DNA from: Streptomyces violens
Lineage (GTDB): Bacteria; Actinomycetota; Actinomycetes; Streptomycetales; Streptomycetaceae
Assembly: GCF_000717745.1 (NCBI RefSeq)
Contig: NZ_JOBH01000004.1
Location: 62,001-126,000 of the forward strand
Direction of reading: 5' to 3'
DNA: 64,000 nucleotides
Below the pieces are notes generated by a model, which was not told the DNA's origin, searched no databases, and worked only from the letters and a program-made list of their open reading frames with translations. A program made the position numbers and the translations under genes. Of this stretch, positions 17,690 to 26,352 are shown piece by piece (position 1 is the stretch's first letter; each line of letters starts with the position of its first letter).

Positions 17690-18418
17690 TCATGCCTCCT
17701 TCGGCTCGACGCGGGCGACGACGGCGTGCGGCCGTCCCGGATGCGGTGCGGTGTACGCCGCGTACAGCGCGCCGTGGTCCCGCCCGTCGACCGTACGTGT
17801 GGACCACCCCGCCGCTTCGAACCGCGCGGCGATCCCACCGTCCCTCGGGTACGAAGCCGACCCGTTGTCCAGAACGACCACATGCAACCTGTCCAACCCG
17901 GCAGGCCCCGCATAAGCGATCGCCTCGTGGTTACTGCCCTCATCCAGCTCGGCGTCGCCGATCAGCACCCATACCGCGGGCCCGGTCAGTCCCTGCGCCC
18001 GCAGCCCGAGCGCGGTACCCACCGCGAGCGGCAGCCCGTGCCCGAGCGACCCGCTGCCGATCTCCGCGCCCGGCACGAGCTGCCGGTCCGGATGGTGCCC
18101 GAGCGGCGAGTCGTACCCGCCGAACCCGGGCAGCCACTCCACCGGAAAGAACCCCTTCGCGGCGAGCACCGCGTAGTACGCCATCGGCCCGTGCCCCTTG
18201 GACAACAGAAACCGGTCCCGGTCCGGGTCCTCGGCGCTGTCCGGCGAGACCCGCAGCACCCGGTCGTACAGCACCCAGAGCGCGTCGAGTGTGGAGGTCG
18301 CCGCGGGCCCGTGCTTCTCGTCCCCGGTCATCAGCCCCATGAGGTACGGAAGCCGTTCGTACGAAAGCGGCACGTACCCGTCCCGCTCCCTCGTGAGATC
18401 GCTCATCACATCCGTCAT
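17690..18418 (-). CDS. Transketolase-like N-terminal (ThDP-binding) subunit
   Basis: A 242-residue protein equal to the thiamin-pyrophosphate-binding domain of transketolase: FLLSKGHGPMAYYAVLAAKGFF, GSGSLGHGLPLAVGTALGLR, and the Mg/ThDP motif IGDAELDEGSNHEAI-YAG (the usual GDGE is GDAE). ATG 18418 is preferred to a GTG nine bases upstream. No good ribosome-binding site precedes it, and the promoter described at 18426-18456 places transcription start almost on the ATG, suggesting a leaderless mRNA. It is co-transcribed with the C-terminal subunit. Confidence 0.88.
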   Translation of the reverse strand: MTDVMSDLTRERDGYVPLSYERLPYLMGLMTGDEKHGPAATSTLDALWVLYDRVLRVSPDSAEDPDRDRFLLSKGHGPMAYYAVLAAKGFFPVEWLPGFGGYDSPLGHHPDRQLVPGAEIGSGSLGHGLPLAVGTALGLRAQGLTGPAVWVLIGDAELDEGSNHEAIAYAGPAGLDRLHVVVLDNGSASYPRDGGIAARFEAAGWSTRTVDGRDHGALYAAYTAPHPGRPHAVVARVEPKEA

Positions 18419-18425
18419 GCCACCC

Positions 18426-18456
18426 ACCGTGCAACCTCAACCAAACTTGAGGTCAA
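18426..18456 (-). promoter_or_regulatory. SoxR/MerR-type promoter for the transketolase pair
   Basis: On the minus strand a -35 TTGACC (18456-18451) and a -10 CACGGT (18431-18426) are 19 bp apart, the over-long spacing used by MerR-family activators. The spacer contains the dyad CCTCAA-N6-TTGAGG (18435-18452), the same half-sites as the classical SoxR operator. A degenerate second TTGACCTCGAG lies just upstream (18459-18470). The predicted start is at about 18418-18420, on the ATG. No MerR/SoxR gene is in the window. Confidence 0.6.
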
Positions 18457-18511
18457 GCACTCGAGGTCAAGGACTCATGCCGTTGGGTCAAGGCCGATGG
18501 GCATCATCTGC

Positions 18512-18535
18512 GCGGCGCTCAAGACCGAGCGCCGC
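18512..18535. other. Perfect 9-bp hairpin in the transketolase/tRNA gap
   Basis: GCGGCGCTC (18512-18520) and GAGCGCCGC (18527-18535) flank a 6-nt loop. It lies in the 340-nt gap between the transketolase promoter and tRNA-Pro, where no protein gene was seen. It may be a structural element or a transcription end for a lost gene. Confidence 0.4.
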
Positions 18536-18621
18536 CTGCATGAAGAAGACAGTCGTCGTCGGACGCTGAATGGATGGTGTGCTCATGAGAAGCAGCGTGC
18601 CGCCCGGCGACCCGCGCAACA

Positions 18622-18637
18622 TGAGTAGCGCTACTCA
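18622..18637. promoter_or_regulatory. Perfect 16-bp palindrome, operator-like
   Basis: TGAGTAGCGCTACTCA is fully self-complementary. Its size and symmetry suit a TetR- or MarR-type dimer. It lies 120 nt upstream of tRNA-Pro and 200 nt upstream of the transketolase gene. The cognate regulator is unknown. Confidence 0.5.
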
Positions 18638-18759
18638 CCCCGCCCCGGCCATCCCACTCACCTCACCCACCCCTCCCGCCATCCCGCAGCGCGCACCCTC
18701 TGACATGGGGTATTGTTCTCGTGCACGGCCGCCCGGGAGTTCCCGAGCGGGCCCGGCAC

Positions 18760-18836
<77 letters not shown>

Positions 18837-18840
18837 GCAT

Positions 18841-19671
18841 TTATGCGGGTCGAAGGCCGCTTTCTCCGAAGGGAGAGGGCGGCCTTTGTGGTGTTGGTGT
18901 GGTGGTGGTCGTCGCTCCAGCGTTGCGTGCCGAGCGGGCGGCGGCTGCGGCGGCTTCGGTCAGGAAAATGGCGTCGGCGGCCAGGAAGAAGAGTCCGACG
19001 CCGTCGGCGTGCCACTGGTCGATGCGGCCGGGGTCCGGCTGGAACAGGCCGGCCGTGCGCCGGTGCGCCCGGGCCGCTCGTACCACCGAACGCAATGCGG
19101 CGTCCAGCGGCTCCCCGGTGGCGCCGATCGCCACCGAGAGGTCTCCAGGGGCGGCGTAGAGCGCGTCGATGCCGTCCACCGCCGCGACGGCATTCGCGTT
19201 ACGGACGGCGAGCGGGCTCTCCACCTGGGCCACGAGCAGCAGCTCGTCGTTGGCGCGGGCCATGTAGTCGGCGAGGTCCTGATTGTACCAGGACGCGCGC
19301 CCGGGGTAGCCGCCGCGTTCACCCAGCGGCGGATAGCGCGTTGCGCGCACCGCCCGCTCGGCATCGGCCGCGGTGTCGACGCGGGGGACGACGACCCCGG
19401 CTGCGCCGCTGTCGAGCGCGGCGGCGATCAGCTCGGGGCGGTTGTCGGCCACCCGTACCAGCGCGGGCCGGCCCGCGACGTCCGCGGCGCGGACCAGGGA
19501 CTCCACCGCGATGCGGCCGATGGGGGAGTGCTCCGTGTCGATGCACACGAAGTCGAACCCGGAGGAAGCCACCATCTCCACGACACTCGGGTCCGGGATG
19601 GTGCAGAAGGTGCCGACCAGGGGTTCGCCGTTCGCCAGACGGCCGCGCAGGTCGGAGTGTGGACGGGGCAT
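18841..19671 (-). CDS. HpcH/HpaI-family aldolase
   Basis: A 276-residue class II (metal-dependent) aldolase related to 2,4-dihydroxyhept-2-ene-1,7-dioate aldolase. Family active-site residues are in place: H48 in CIDTEHSP, R73 in LVRVADN, metal ligand E151 in VAQVESP, and D177 in APGDLS. Enzymes of this family split 4-hydroxy-2-oxo acids into pyruvate plus an aldehyde. The last 25 residues (Thr/Pro-rich, ending in GLRPA with a TAA stop) are encoded by DNA that also forms the tRNA-Pro terminator, so this tail is probably non-functional read-out. It is preceded by three 18-bp repeats, each carrying a Shine-Dalgarno-like core, and is the third gene after an aminotransferase and a permease. Confidence 0.87.
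   Translation of the reverse strand: MPRPHSDLRGRLANGEPLVGTFCTIPDPSVVEMVASSGFDFVCIDTEHSPIGRIAVESLVRAADVAGRPALVRVADNRPELIAAALDSGAAGVVVPRVDTAADAERAVRATRYPPLGERGGYPGRASWYNQDLADYMARANDELLLVAQVESPLAVRNANAVAAVDGIDALYAAPGDLSVAIGATGEPLDAALRSVVRAARAHRRTAGLFQPDPGRIDQWHADGVGLFFLAADAIFLTEAAAAAARSARNAGATTTTTPTPQRPPSPFGESGLRPA
18853..18886. terminator. Terminator of tRNA-Pro inside the convergent aldolase gene
   Basis: AAGGCCGC (18853-18860) pairs with GCGGCCTT (18879-18886). The internal CTCC-GAAG-GGAG forms an apical stem, and TTTGTGG follows. It lies 16 nt after the tRNA CCA and within the last codons of the minus-strand aldolase gene. Confidence 0.75.
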
Positions 19672-19673
19672 TC

Positions 19674-19727
19674 GTTCTCCTGAAGTCGTAGGTTCTCTTG
19701 GAGGCGAAGGTTCTCCTGGAGACGTAC
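19674..19727. repeat. Triplicated 18-bp repeat carrying the aldolase RBS
   Basis: Three adjacent imperfect 18-bp units (19674-19691, 19692-19709, 19710-19727). Read on the minus strand, each ends in AGGAGAAC or AAGAGAAC, so the aldolase start codon at 19671 is preceded by three copies of its ribosome-binding site at 18-nt intervals. Only the nearest is correctly spaced. Confidence 0.7.
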
Positions 19728-19734
19728 GAAGTGT

Positions 19735-21183
19735 TCAGTGCTGGTGTCGGCTGAGTGCCTGCTCCGGGGCGTACGTCTGCTCCTGCGGCGTCCGCGTCCT
19801 GCCGCGCCGGTGGTACCGGAAGTAATAGACGGCGCCGAGGACGGCCAGCGTCGGTATTCCCAGGGCGTCCGCCACGAGCATCTCCGGGACGCGCAGGCCG
19901 GTGGCGAGGATCGACAGCAGAGCGATGATGCCCAGCACGGGAACCGCGCGGCCACCGGGCAGTCTCAGCGTGGAGGCGGGCCGATCGCGGTGGCGTCGGA
20001 AGGCCATCAGGGTGAGCAGGATGATGATCCAGGTCGTGATGACGGCGATGCTGGCGAGCGACATCATGAACGAGGCCACGCCGGAGCCCAGGAAGCCGGT
20101 GAGAACGGCGGCCAGGACCATCCCGGACGCCGAGACCATGACCGCCCGCCGGGGCACGCCGTGGGAGTCGGTGGCGGCGAGCGACGCCGGGGCCAGTCCG
20201 TCGCCGCCCAGGGAGTGCAGTATCCGAGTGCCGGCGTAGAGATTGGCGTTGGCAGCGGAGAGCGCGGTGATCAGCACCAGCGCGTTGGTGACGGCTGCTG
20301 CGGCGGGGATGCCGGCGGCCGAGAACATCGTCACGAAGGGGCTGCTCTCGACCGACCCGCCGGAGTTGGCCCGCTGCCACGGAGTGACGGCGAGGATGAC
20401 GGTCAGGGCGCCGATGTAGAACAGACTGAGCCGGAACATCATCGACCGCATCGCGGTACGCAGGGCCCGCGGGGCGTCCTCGGTCTCCGGGGCGGAGATG
20501 GCGATCAGCTCGATTCCGGCGAAGCTGAAGATGACCACGGCCATCACCAGCCAGACGGCGATCCCACCGTTCGGGAAGAAGCCGCCGTGTGCTGTGAGGT
20601 TGGCGAGGCCCACCGCGCGCCGGTCGGGCAGACCGAAGAAGACGAGAGCGGCGCCGATGACGAGGAAGACCACGATGGCGATCACCTTGACGGCACTGAG
20701 CACCGACTCCATCGATCCGAACGACTTCACTCCGGCCAGGTTGACGGCGGCGATCAGCACCGCGAAGACCACGACGGAGAGCGCCAGGGGGACTTGCGGC
20801 CACCAGTACGTCAGGTAGATCGCCGCCGCCACGACCTCGCTGCCCACCGCGAGGATCACTCCGATCCAGTACAGCCAGCGCACGGCGTATCCGGCGAACG
20901 GCCCGAGATAGCGCGCGGCGATGGTCCCGAACGTCCCGCGGACGGGCAGCGCGCTCACCATCTCCGCGAGGGCGAACGCGACCGTGAGCGCGATGGCGGC
21001 ACCCACGGCGTAGCTGACGAGGACCGCGGGGCCGGCCGTGCCGATCGCCGTGCCGGCACCGAGAAAGAGCCCGGTGCCCAGGGCCGACCCGAGTCCGAGC
21101 AACGCCATCTGACGTTGCGTCAGGCCCTGGTGGAGCCCGGTGGCGGTGTCCTGTGCCACATCCTGTGCCACGTCCTCTGCCAT
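19735..21183 (-). CDS. APC-superfamily amino acid permease
   Basis: A 482-residue inner-membrane transporter with about 12 predicted hydrophobic segments. The APC signature is visible: GLTQRQMALLGLGSALGTGLFLG in TM1 (with the unwound GxG/GTG substrate-binding motif) and FSFAGIELIAISAPETEDAP in TM6 with downstream charged loop, as in the GABA/aromatic/proline permease branch (AnsP, CycA, ProY, GabP). It is expected to import an amino acid with protons. Its ATG overlaps the TAA of the aminotransferase gene by one base (TAATG), so expression is coupled and the transported compound is probably the aminotransferase substrate. Confidence 0.9.
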   Translation of the reverse strand: MAEDVAQDVAQDTATGLHQGLTQRQMALLGLGSALGTGLFLGAGTAIGTAGPAVLVSYAVGAAIALTVAFALAEMVSALPVRGTFGTIAARYLGPFAGYAVRWLYWIGVILAVGSEVVAAAIYLTYWWPQVPLALSVVVFAVLIAAVNLAGVKSFGSMESVLSAVKVIAIVVFLVIGAALVFFGLPDRRAVGLANLTAHGGFFPNGGIAVWLVMAVVIFSFAGIELIAISAPETEDAPRALRTAMRSMMFRLSLFYIGALTVILAVTPWQRANSGGSVESSPFVTMFSAAGIPAAAAVTNALVLITALSAANANLYAGTRILHSLGGDGLAPASLAATDSHGVPRRAVMVSASGMVLAAVLTGFLGSGVASFMMSLASIAVITTWIIILLTLMAFRRHRDRPASTLRLPGGRAVPVLGIIALLSILATGLRVPEMLVADALGIPTLAVLGAVYYFRYHRRGRTRTPQEQTYAPEQALSRHQH

Positions 21184-22466
21184 TACCGCTGCTCCTCGAG
21201 CCGCTTGCCGTAGCCGATCAGCCGGACACAGACGGTCACGGCCCGGATCGCTTCCTCCAGGTCCTTGAGGTCCGCGTAGGTGGGGGCGATACGGATGACG
21301 GTGTCGTTCGGGTCATCGCCGTACGGATGGGCGGCCCCTGCCGGAGTCAGCAGCACGCCGGCCTCGGCGCATTGCCGTACGACCGCCTTCGCACAGCCGT
21401 CCGGGACCCGGAGGGTGATGAAGTAGCCGCCCTTGGGGTCGGTCCACTCCGCCAGCCCCGTGCCGCCCAGCTCTTGCCGGAAGATGCGCTGTACGGCCTC
21501 GAACTTGGGCCGCAGCAGGGCGCGGTGCCGGGCCATGTGCGCGAGCACTCCGTCCGCGGACCTCAGGAACTGGGCATGCCGCAGCTGGTTGATCTTGTCG
21601 GGGCCGATCGTGCGTCCGTTGCTGTGGTCGAGCTTCCATTCCACGTTGACGGGGGAGGAGCCGAAGAACGCAACGCCGGCACCGGCATGCGTGATCTTCG
21701 AAGTGGAGCCGAAGACCAGTACCCGGTCCGGATTGCCGTGCTCGGCGCAGGTGCGGAGTATGTCGCCGACCTCCACCTGCTCCTCGGTCAGATGGTGGAC
21801 GGCGTACGCGTCGTCCCAGAAGATCCGGAAGTCCGGCGCGGCGGTCCGCATCCGGGCGAGCCGTCGCACGGTCCGCTCGCTGTACGTCACGCCGTCCGGG
21901 TTGCTGTACTTGGGCACGCACCAGATGCCCTTGACGGCCGGGTCGTCGGCGACCAGGCGCTCGACGACGTCCATGTCCGGGCCCTCATCGGTCATCGGGA
22001 CCGCGACCATGTCGATGCCGAAGCGCTCGCACAGCGCGAAGTGCCGGTCGAATCCGGGAGCCGGGCAGAGGAACACAATGCGCTCCTCGTCCAGCCAGCG
22101 CGACGTACCGCCGGGGACGCCGTCCAGCAGGGCCTGCACCAGACAGTCGTGGATCAGCGCCAGGCTGGAGTTCCCCGCCGCGAGCAGTTGATCAGCGGGG
22201 ACCCGCAGCAGCGGCGCGAAGATCTCGCGCAGTTCGGGCAGGCCCATGCCCCGGTCTCCGGCGTAGTTGCGGGTATCCACGCCGTCCCGCGTCAGATGGC
22301 GATCGGCCGGCAGACGCAACAGCTCCGCGGAGAGGGCGAGCTGCTCGGCGGACGGCTTGCCGCGGGTGAGGTCCAGCGAGAGGCCGCGCGCGGCCAGCGC
22401 CGCGTAGTCCTCCCGGGCGCGATCCAAGGACGCGGACAGCGCGTCGATGCCCGTGAGCGTTTCCAC
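21183..22466 (-). CDS. Aspartate aminotransferase-like PLP enzyme (AspT/MocR-type fold I)
   Basis: A 427-residue PLP-dependent fold-type I enzyme. K257 in FGSTSKITHAGAG is the Schiff-base lysine; KYSNPDGVTYSE is the Asn/Pro cofactor loop, and YAGDRGMGLPELREIFA the N-terminal part. The sequence fits the subgroup first described for Corynebacterium AspT rather than classical AspC. GTG 22466 has GAAGGGA 8 nt upstream. The gene heads a three-gene unit with a permease and an HpcH/HpaI aldolase, which suggests that its keto-acid product is a 4-hydroxy-2-oxo acid, derived for example from 4-hydroxyglutamate or homoserine. This pathway assignment is inference. Confidence 0.85.
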   Translation of the reverse strand: METLTGIDALSASLDRAREDYAALAARGLSLDLTRGKPSAEQLALSAELLRLPADRHLTRDGVDTRNYAGDRGMGLPELREIFAPLLRVPADQLLAAGNSSLALIHDCLVQALLDGVPGGTSRWLDEERIVFLCPAPGFDRHFALCERFGIDMVAVPMTDEGPDMDVVERLVADDPAVKGIWCVPKYSNPDGVTYSERTVRRLARMRTAAPDFRIFWDDAYAVHHLTEEQVEVGDILRTCAEHGNPDRVLVFGSTSKITHAGAGVAFFGSSPVNVEWKLDHSNGRTIGPDKINQLRHAQFLRSADGVLAHMARHRALLRPKFEAVQRIFRQELGGTGLAEWTDPKGGYFITLRVPDGCAKAVVRQCAEAGVLLTPAGAAHPYGDDPNDTVIRIAPTYADLKDLEEAIRAVTVCVRLIGYGKRLEEQR

Positions 22467-22673
22467 CGCACATTCCCTTCGGTTGACTGCGACCGGGCGC
22501 GTCAAGGCTGAGGAGCCCGCGCCCGGTGGTGGCAGTCATGATGGCCGTCGCCCTGGCGGTGATCTCCGGTCGGTGGAACGAAAGTCATGGCTCGGGTTGT
22601 GCGATTGAACGAAAGCGACGAAGGCGACGGCGTCACCCGGACAACGCTCGAACCGGCACCACTCGAAGCGACA

Positions 22674-24290
22674 TCACTCGAAGATGCGGAGCTGAAGGGA
22701 GAGAGCGAAGCGGACATCCGGATCGGACAGGTCGACATCGGCGATCTGCCCAAGACGCGAAAGCCGGTAGCGAAAGGTGTTCTTGTGCACGCGGACGGTC
22801 TCCGCCGCCTTCGTCACGTCACCGAAGGCGTCGAGCCAGGCGCGCAGTGTCTCGACCATGGAGCCGCCGTGCTCGGCGTCGTACTCGCGCAGCGCTCGCA
22901 GCGGGCCGCCGACCACCATGCGCTCATCCGCCATGGCGTCGGCCACGCGCAGCAGGATGTGCTCCACCTGTACATCTTCGAGCGCCGCCACCCGGCGGTG
23001 CGCGGCTGCCCGGTGTCGCACGACGCGCAGCGCGGCGTCGGCCGCCGACCGGGAGAACGCCAGGTCCGTGGCATCGGCGACCACGGTCCCCACGCCCGCG
23101 AAGTAGGTCTGCGACGAGTCCAGTCGCGCGATGAACTCATCGGCGATCCGGCTTGCCTCCCGCTTGCCCGGCTCGCCCGTGCTCCGCAGGGGCAGTACGG
23201 CATAGAGAACGGATCCGATGAGCGCTGCCGTCGCCCGCGGACAGATCGGCTTGAGGTACATCGCCAGTGCATTGGCCGTGCGTTGCTGGTCGGCCTCGAC
23301 GACGGAAGGGTCCTCGCCTTCCGGAACGCTCGCTCCCAGGGCCAGTACACAGATCGGAGAGTTCGCGAAATTCAGCTGCCGGGCGGTCTTCCGTGCGTTC
23401 GGCCCTCCGTCGAGGAGGCTGAGGACCAGCCCGAGGCGCAGCCGCATCGCGGCATCGGCGCCGAGCCGCGCACGGAGCATCGTCAGCGCGACGACCTGCG
23501 CGGCCTCGCGCATGCCCTGCTCGCGCTGCTTCGTCAGCGGACCCTTGACGACGGCCCATATCGCACCGAGGGGCTCCTCGCCCGCACGGACGCGGACGGC
23601 CACGCGCGGCATCGCCCCCTCCATCACATCGGTGATGTAGACCGGGCGGTCGGACTCGTGGATGCGCAGGAGCAGGCCGTGCCGGCGCTGCAGCTCACCG
23701 ACGTCCGTCGGCGCCTGCATGCTGAGGATCGTGCGGTGACGCCCCTCGTCGGCCCCCGACTGGTCGGAAGAGAACGCGATGACGCGGGAGGACAGGTCCT
23801 CGATCGTCACCGGGGCGTCGAGGAGCGCGGCCAGGGAGTTCGCCAGCTCGAACAGGTCGGTGCCCGAGTCGTGGCCGCCGAGCATGAGCTCGTCCGGCGA
23901 GACCGTGCTCAGCGTGGCGGTCACCAATGTCGCCACGTGCATCCACGAAGCCCCGCGCGCGAGCCCGTAGACCGCCATCGAGGTATCGGCCAGCGCGGCG
24001 CTGATCAGCGGTCCGTGCGGAACCGGCTCGCGCAGCACGAGTGCGATGGCGCCGTCCCGGGCGAACGAGCGGATTGCCGCCGCGATCTCCTCCGGACTCG
24101 CCAGGCCCGCCCCGAGAACGAATGTGCCCGGCGCGACCGCCGGCGGGTCGAGCGGGTCGTACAGCACCACCGAAGTGACCGTCCGGCCCGGATCGGGGCG
24201 GCCGGCCTCCCACGAAAGGAGCGTCGCGCCCAGCCGTTCCACGACCCGCGAAAGAATCGCCGAGGAGCCGTACTGCGCAGATGCTTCCAC
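22674..24290 (-). CDS. PucR/CdaR-family transcriptional regulator
   Basis: A 538-residue cytoplasmic regulator. The N-terminal two thirds form GAF-like sensory regions, and the C-terminus has the PucR HTH_30 domain: ETLRAWLDAFGDVTKAAETVRVHKNTFRYRLSRLGQIADVDLSDPDVRFALSLQLRIFE-type pattern, with VHKNTFRYRL as the recognition helix. Such proteins activate amino-acid, purine or sugar-acid catabolic genes on binding the inducer. It is co-directional with and 207 nt upstream of the aminotransferase gene, so it is the likely local regulator. The GTG start at 24290 has only a weak ribosome-binding site. Confidence 0.87.
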   Translation of the reverse strand: MEASAQYGSSAILSRVVERLGATLLSWEAGRPDPGRTVTSVVLYDPLDPPAVAPGTFVLGAGLASPEEIAAAIRSFARDGAIALVLREPVPHGPLISAALADTSMAVYGLARGASWMHVATLVTATLSTVSPDELMLGGHDSGTDLFELANSLAALLDAPVTIEDLSSRVIAFSSDQSGADEGRHRTILSMQAPTDVGELQRRHGLLLRIHESDRPVYITDVMEGAMPRVAVRVRAGEEPLGAIWAVVKGPLTKQREQGMREAAQVVALTMLRARLGADAAMRLRLGLVLSLLDGGPNARKTARQLNFANSPICVLALGASVPEGEDPSVVEADQQRTANALAMYLKPICPRATAALIGSVLYAVLPLRSTGEPGKREASRIADEFIARLDSSQTYFAGVGTVVADATDLAFSRSAADAALRVVRHRAAAHRRVAALEDVQVEHILLRVADAMADERMVVGGPLRALREYDAEHGGSMVETLRAWLDAFGDVTKAAETVRVHKNTFRYRLSRLGQIADVDLSDPDVRFALSLQLRIFE

Positions 24291-24381
24291 GTGCGTGCTG
24301 CCTGCCTACTCGACCGCCATCGGACGCGGGGATGGTACCGGGCGGCCCTCCGGCGCGGCGCGCGGAGCCTGACCACCTGCG

Positions 24382-26352
24382 TCAGAGGCGCACACTCAAT
24401 GCGTAGAGGCGGGTGATCTGCTGGTCGCTGTCGTTGTCGTCCGCCACCAGATACAGGGGGCGGTGCCCTTTGTACGGGCCGGTGGTCCAGGGTTTGCCGA
24501 GGGCCATGCCCTCCACGTTCTGCAGCAGGGGATTGAGCTGCTTGCCCTTCATGGGGACGACGCCGGGGTCACCAGCGGGGCACTTGGCCAGGTCGACGAG
24601 CAGCGAGTTCTCGATGAAGACATCGGCGTGCTGGTCGTACAGTGCCGTGTGCTCGTCCACGTTCTCGGCTCCTCGGAGCGGGACGTCGTACACCCGGACC
24701 GTGTTGCCCGTGCCCGCCACGTACTGCCGTTCCAGCGCCAGCAACCGATCCTTGCCGACGGCTGCCAGCTCTGCCAGGTACATGCCCTCGCCGGTCTTGT
24801 ACGCGTACTGCCGGTCGAGTTCGTAGTCTCCGCCCGGCGTGCCACGGTACCGCTGGATACGAATCAGATTGCGGCCACGGGCATCGCCGTCCGTCGCGAG
24901 CGGGCCCTCCGTGGCGGTGTACAGATGGCGTCCGTCCTCGGAGAGCGCCAACGACTCCAGTGTGCGTCCGGCCTGGGCGTCGCCCCTCGGTCTGGCTCGG
25001 AACTCCTCGGGAATGGGCAGGGCCTTGCCGACCTGCTTGCCCGTGGCCAGGTTGAAGCGGCGAACCATCGGGCCTGTCTCGGAGGCGACGAGGATCGTCC
25101 TGCCACCGCGCTCAACAGCAAGTCCCTCACCGTCGAACCATTTGGACGGAGCGGTCCCGCTGGGAGTGCGCAATGTCGTGGCGGTCAACGCACGAGGTCG
25201 CAGCCTCGTTGTTTCGCCGAGGTCGAGCGGGAACACACGTCCAGGGGCGTTGTCTGTGAGGGCCAGGACCCGGTTGGGTCCGGTGAGGGCGAGCGCGGAG
25301 ACGCCCTCGACCTTCTCGCCCGACACCTGTTGCTTGTCGAGCGCGTCGGAGTAGCTGAGGAGCTCCGCGCGCTTGGAGCAAGTGCCTCCCGCTTGCTGGG
25401 GGTTGCGTTCCTGCCACCAGTCGGCCGCTGCCGGCACGATCGTGGCCCCGGCCGTCACGCCCAGGGCAAGAGCGCCCACGGCCAAAGCCCAGCGCCTGCG
25501 GCGGCTCGGATCGGCGGCCGGGGTTTCTTGGTCAGTGGGCCAAGGAGGTGGCGCCACCGCGATGTTGTGAGCGAAGGGCATCCAGCCGATACCACCGTCA
25601 TCACGGTCCTGTGGCTCCTGGGGCTGGGGAAGTTGCCGTCCGGCCATGCGAGCGCGGACGGCTTCAAAGATCTCGTGCAGGCCCAGCATCGCGGGTCCGT
25701 CCGCGACTCCGTTGCGTAATACGCCCACGAGTTCTTCCGTGAACGCCGTGCAGCGTTTGGGGTCCGGGGCATGTGATTTCCGGGTCTCCGAAGACGACGT
25801 CATCACATAGGCGCCGGACACGCCCGCCAGTGCTTTGCCCGACGCCCGGACACCGCGGTCGGCCGCCGACATTCCTCCCTTGAGTACCTTGCCGCTGTAA
25901 CAGCAGTCGAGCAGCAGGACTCGACGCGCGGCCGTGCTGTCGCGTATCGCGCGCCGAATGTAGGAGTCGGGGACCGAGGTTTCCGGCTGGTCCTCCACCG
26001 AGTCGGGCAGCGTCAGGTACAGGTGTTCCTCATCGCCGCGGTCCAACAGGCCGTGTCCCGCGTAGTAGACGATCAGTGTGTCCGTCGCGAGCTTTGCCGC
26101 CTCACGGATCGGCCTCACCAGGCCCGCGGCCGACGTGGGATTCTCCACGGAGAAGATGCGGTCCGGAGGGATCCCGAGGATCCGCTCGTTCGTCAGGACC
26201 GATCTGAGTTCGCTCAGGTTGTGCCGCACGCTGCGCAGCGGATCGAGGACCGAGTAGTCGTCGACGCCGATCAGGACGCACGCGGAGCGTGCTGGGTCGA
26301 TCTTCTTCCGCAGCTCTCCGTGTGAGCCGGATCGCGTCTCGTGCGACGTCAT
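24382..26352 (-). CDS. Caspase-TM-phytase-like fusion protein
   Basis: A 656-residue membrane protein. Residues 15-260 are a Peptidase_C14 (caspase) domain with the dyad H100 in YYAGHG and C151 in LLDCCYSG. After an RRRR cluster (positive-inside), one transmembrane helix lies near 290-312. The rest (about 340-656) resembles the esterase-like/phytase-like beta-propeller: VEGVSALALTGPNRVLALTD, LSEDGRHLYTATEGPL and LQNVEGMALG. The arrangement predicts a cytoplasmic protease controlled by an outside sensor. It is translationally coupled (ATGA) to an upstream EACC1 gene, the adaptor found with effectors in actinobacterial conflict systems, so a defence or programmed-death role is likely. Confidence 0.85.
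   Translation of the reverse strand: MTSHETRSGSHGELRKKIDPARSACVLIGVDDYSVLDPLRSVRHNLSELRSVLTNERILGIPPDRIFSVENPTSAAGLVRPIREAAKLATDTLIVYYAGHGLLDRGDEEHLYLTLPDSVEDQPETSVPDSYIRRAIRDSTAARRVLLLDCCYSGKVLKGGMSAADRGVRASGKALAGVSGAYVMTSSSETRKSHAPDPKRCTAFTEELVGVLRNGVADGPAMLGLHEIFEAVRARMAGRQLPQPQEPQDRDDGGIGWMPFAHNIAVAPPPWPTDQETPAADPSRRRRWALAVGALALGVTAGATIVPAAADWWQERNPQQAGGTCSKRAELLSYSDALDKQQVSGEKVEGVSALALTGPNRVLALTDNAPGRVFPLDLGETTRLRPRALTATTLRTPSGTAPSKWFDGEGLAVERGGRTILVASETGPMVRRFNLATGKQVGKALPIPEEFRARPRGDAQAGRTLESLALSEDGRHLYTATEGPLATDGDARGRNLIRIQRYRGTPGGDYELDRQYAYKTGEGMYLAELAAVGKDRLLALERQYVAGTGNTVRVYDVPLRGAENVDEHTALYDQHADVFIENSLLVDLAKCPAGDPGVVPMKGKQLNPLLQNVEGMALGKPWTTGPYKGHRPLYLVADDNDSDQQITRLYALSVRL

Noticed and set aside
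16697..18628. 643-codon open frame opposite the transketolase pair
   Set aside because: Same reason: antisense shadow, low-complexity Arg/His/Pro product, while the minus strand has two clear ThDP enzyme subunits.
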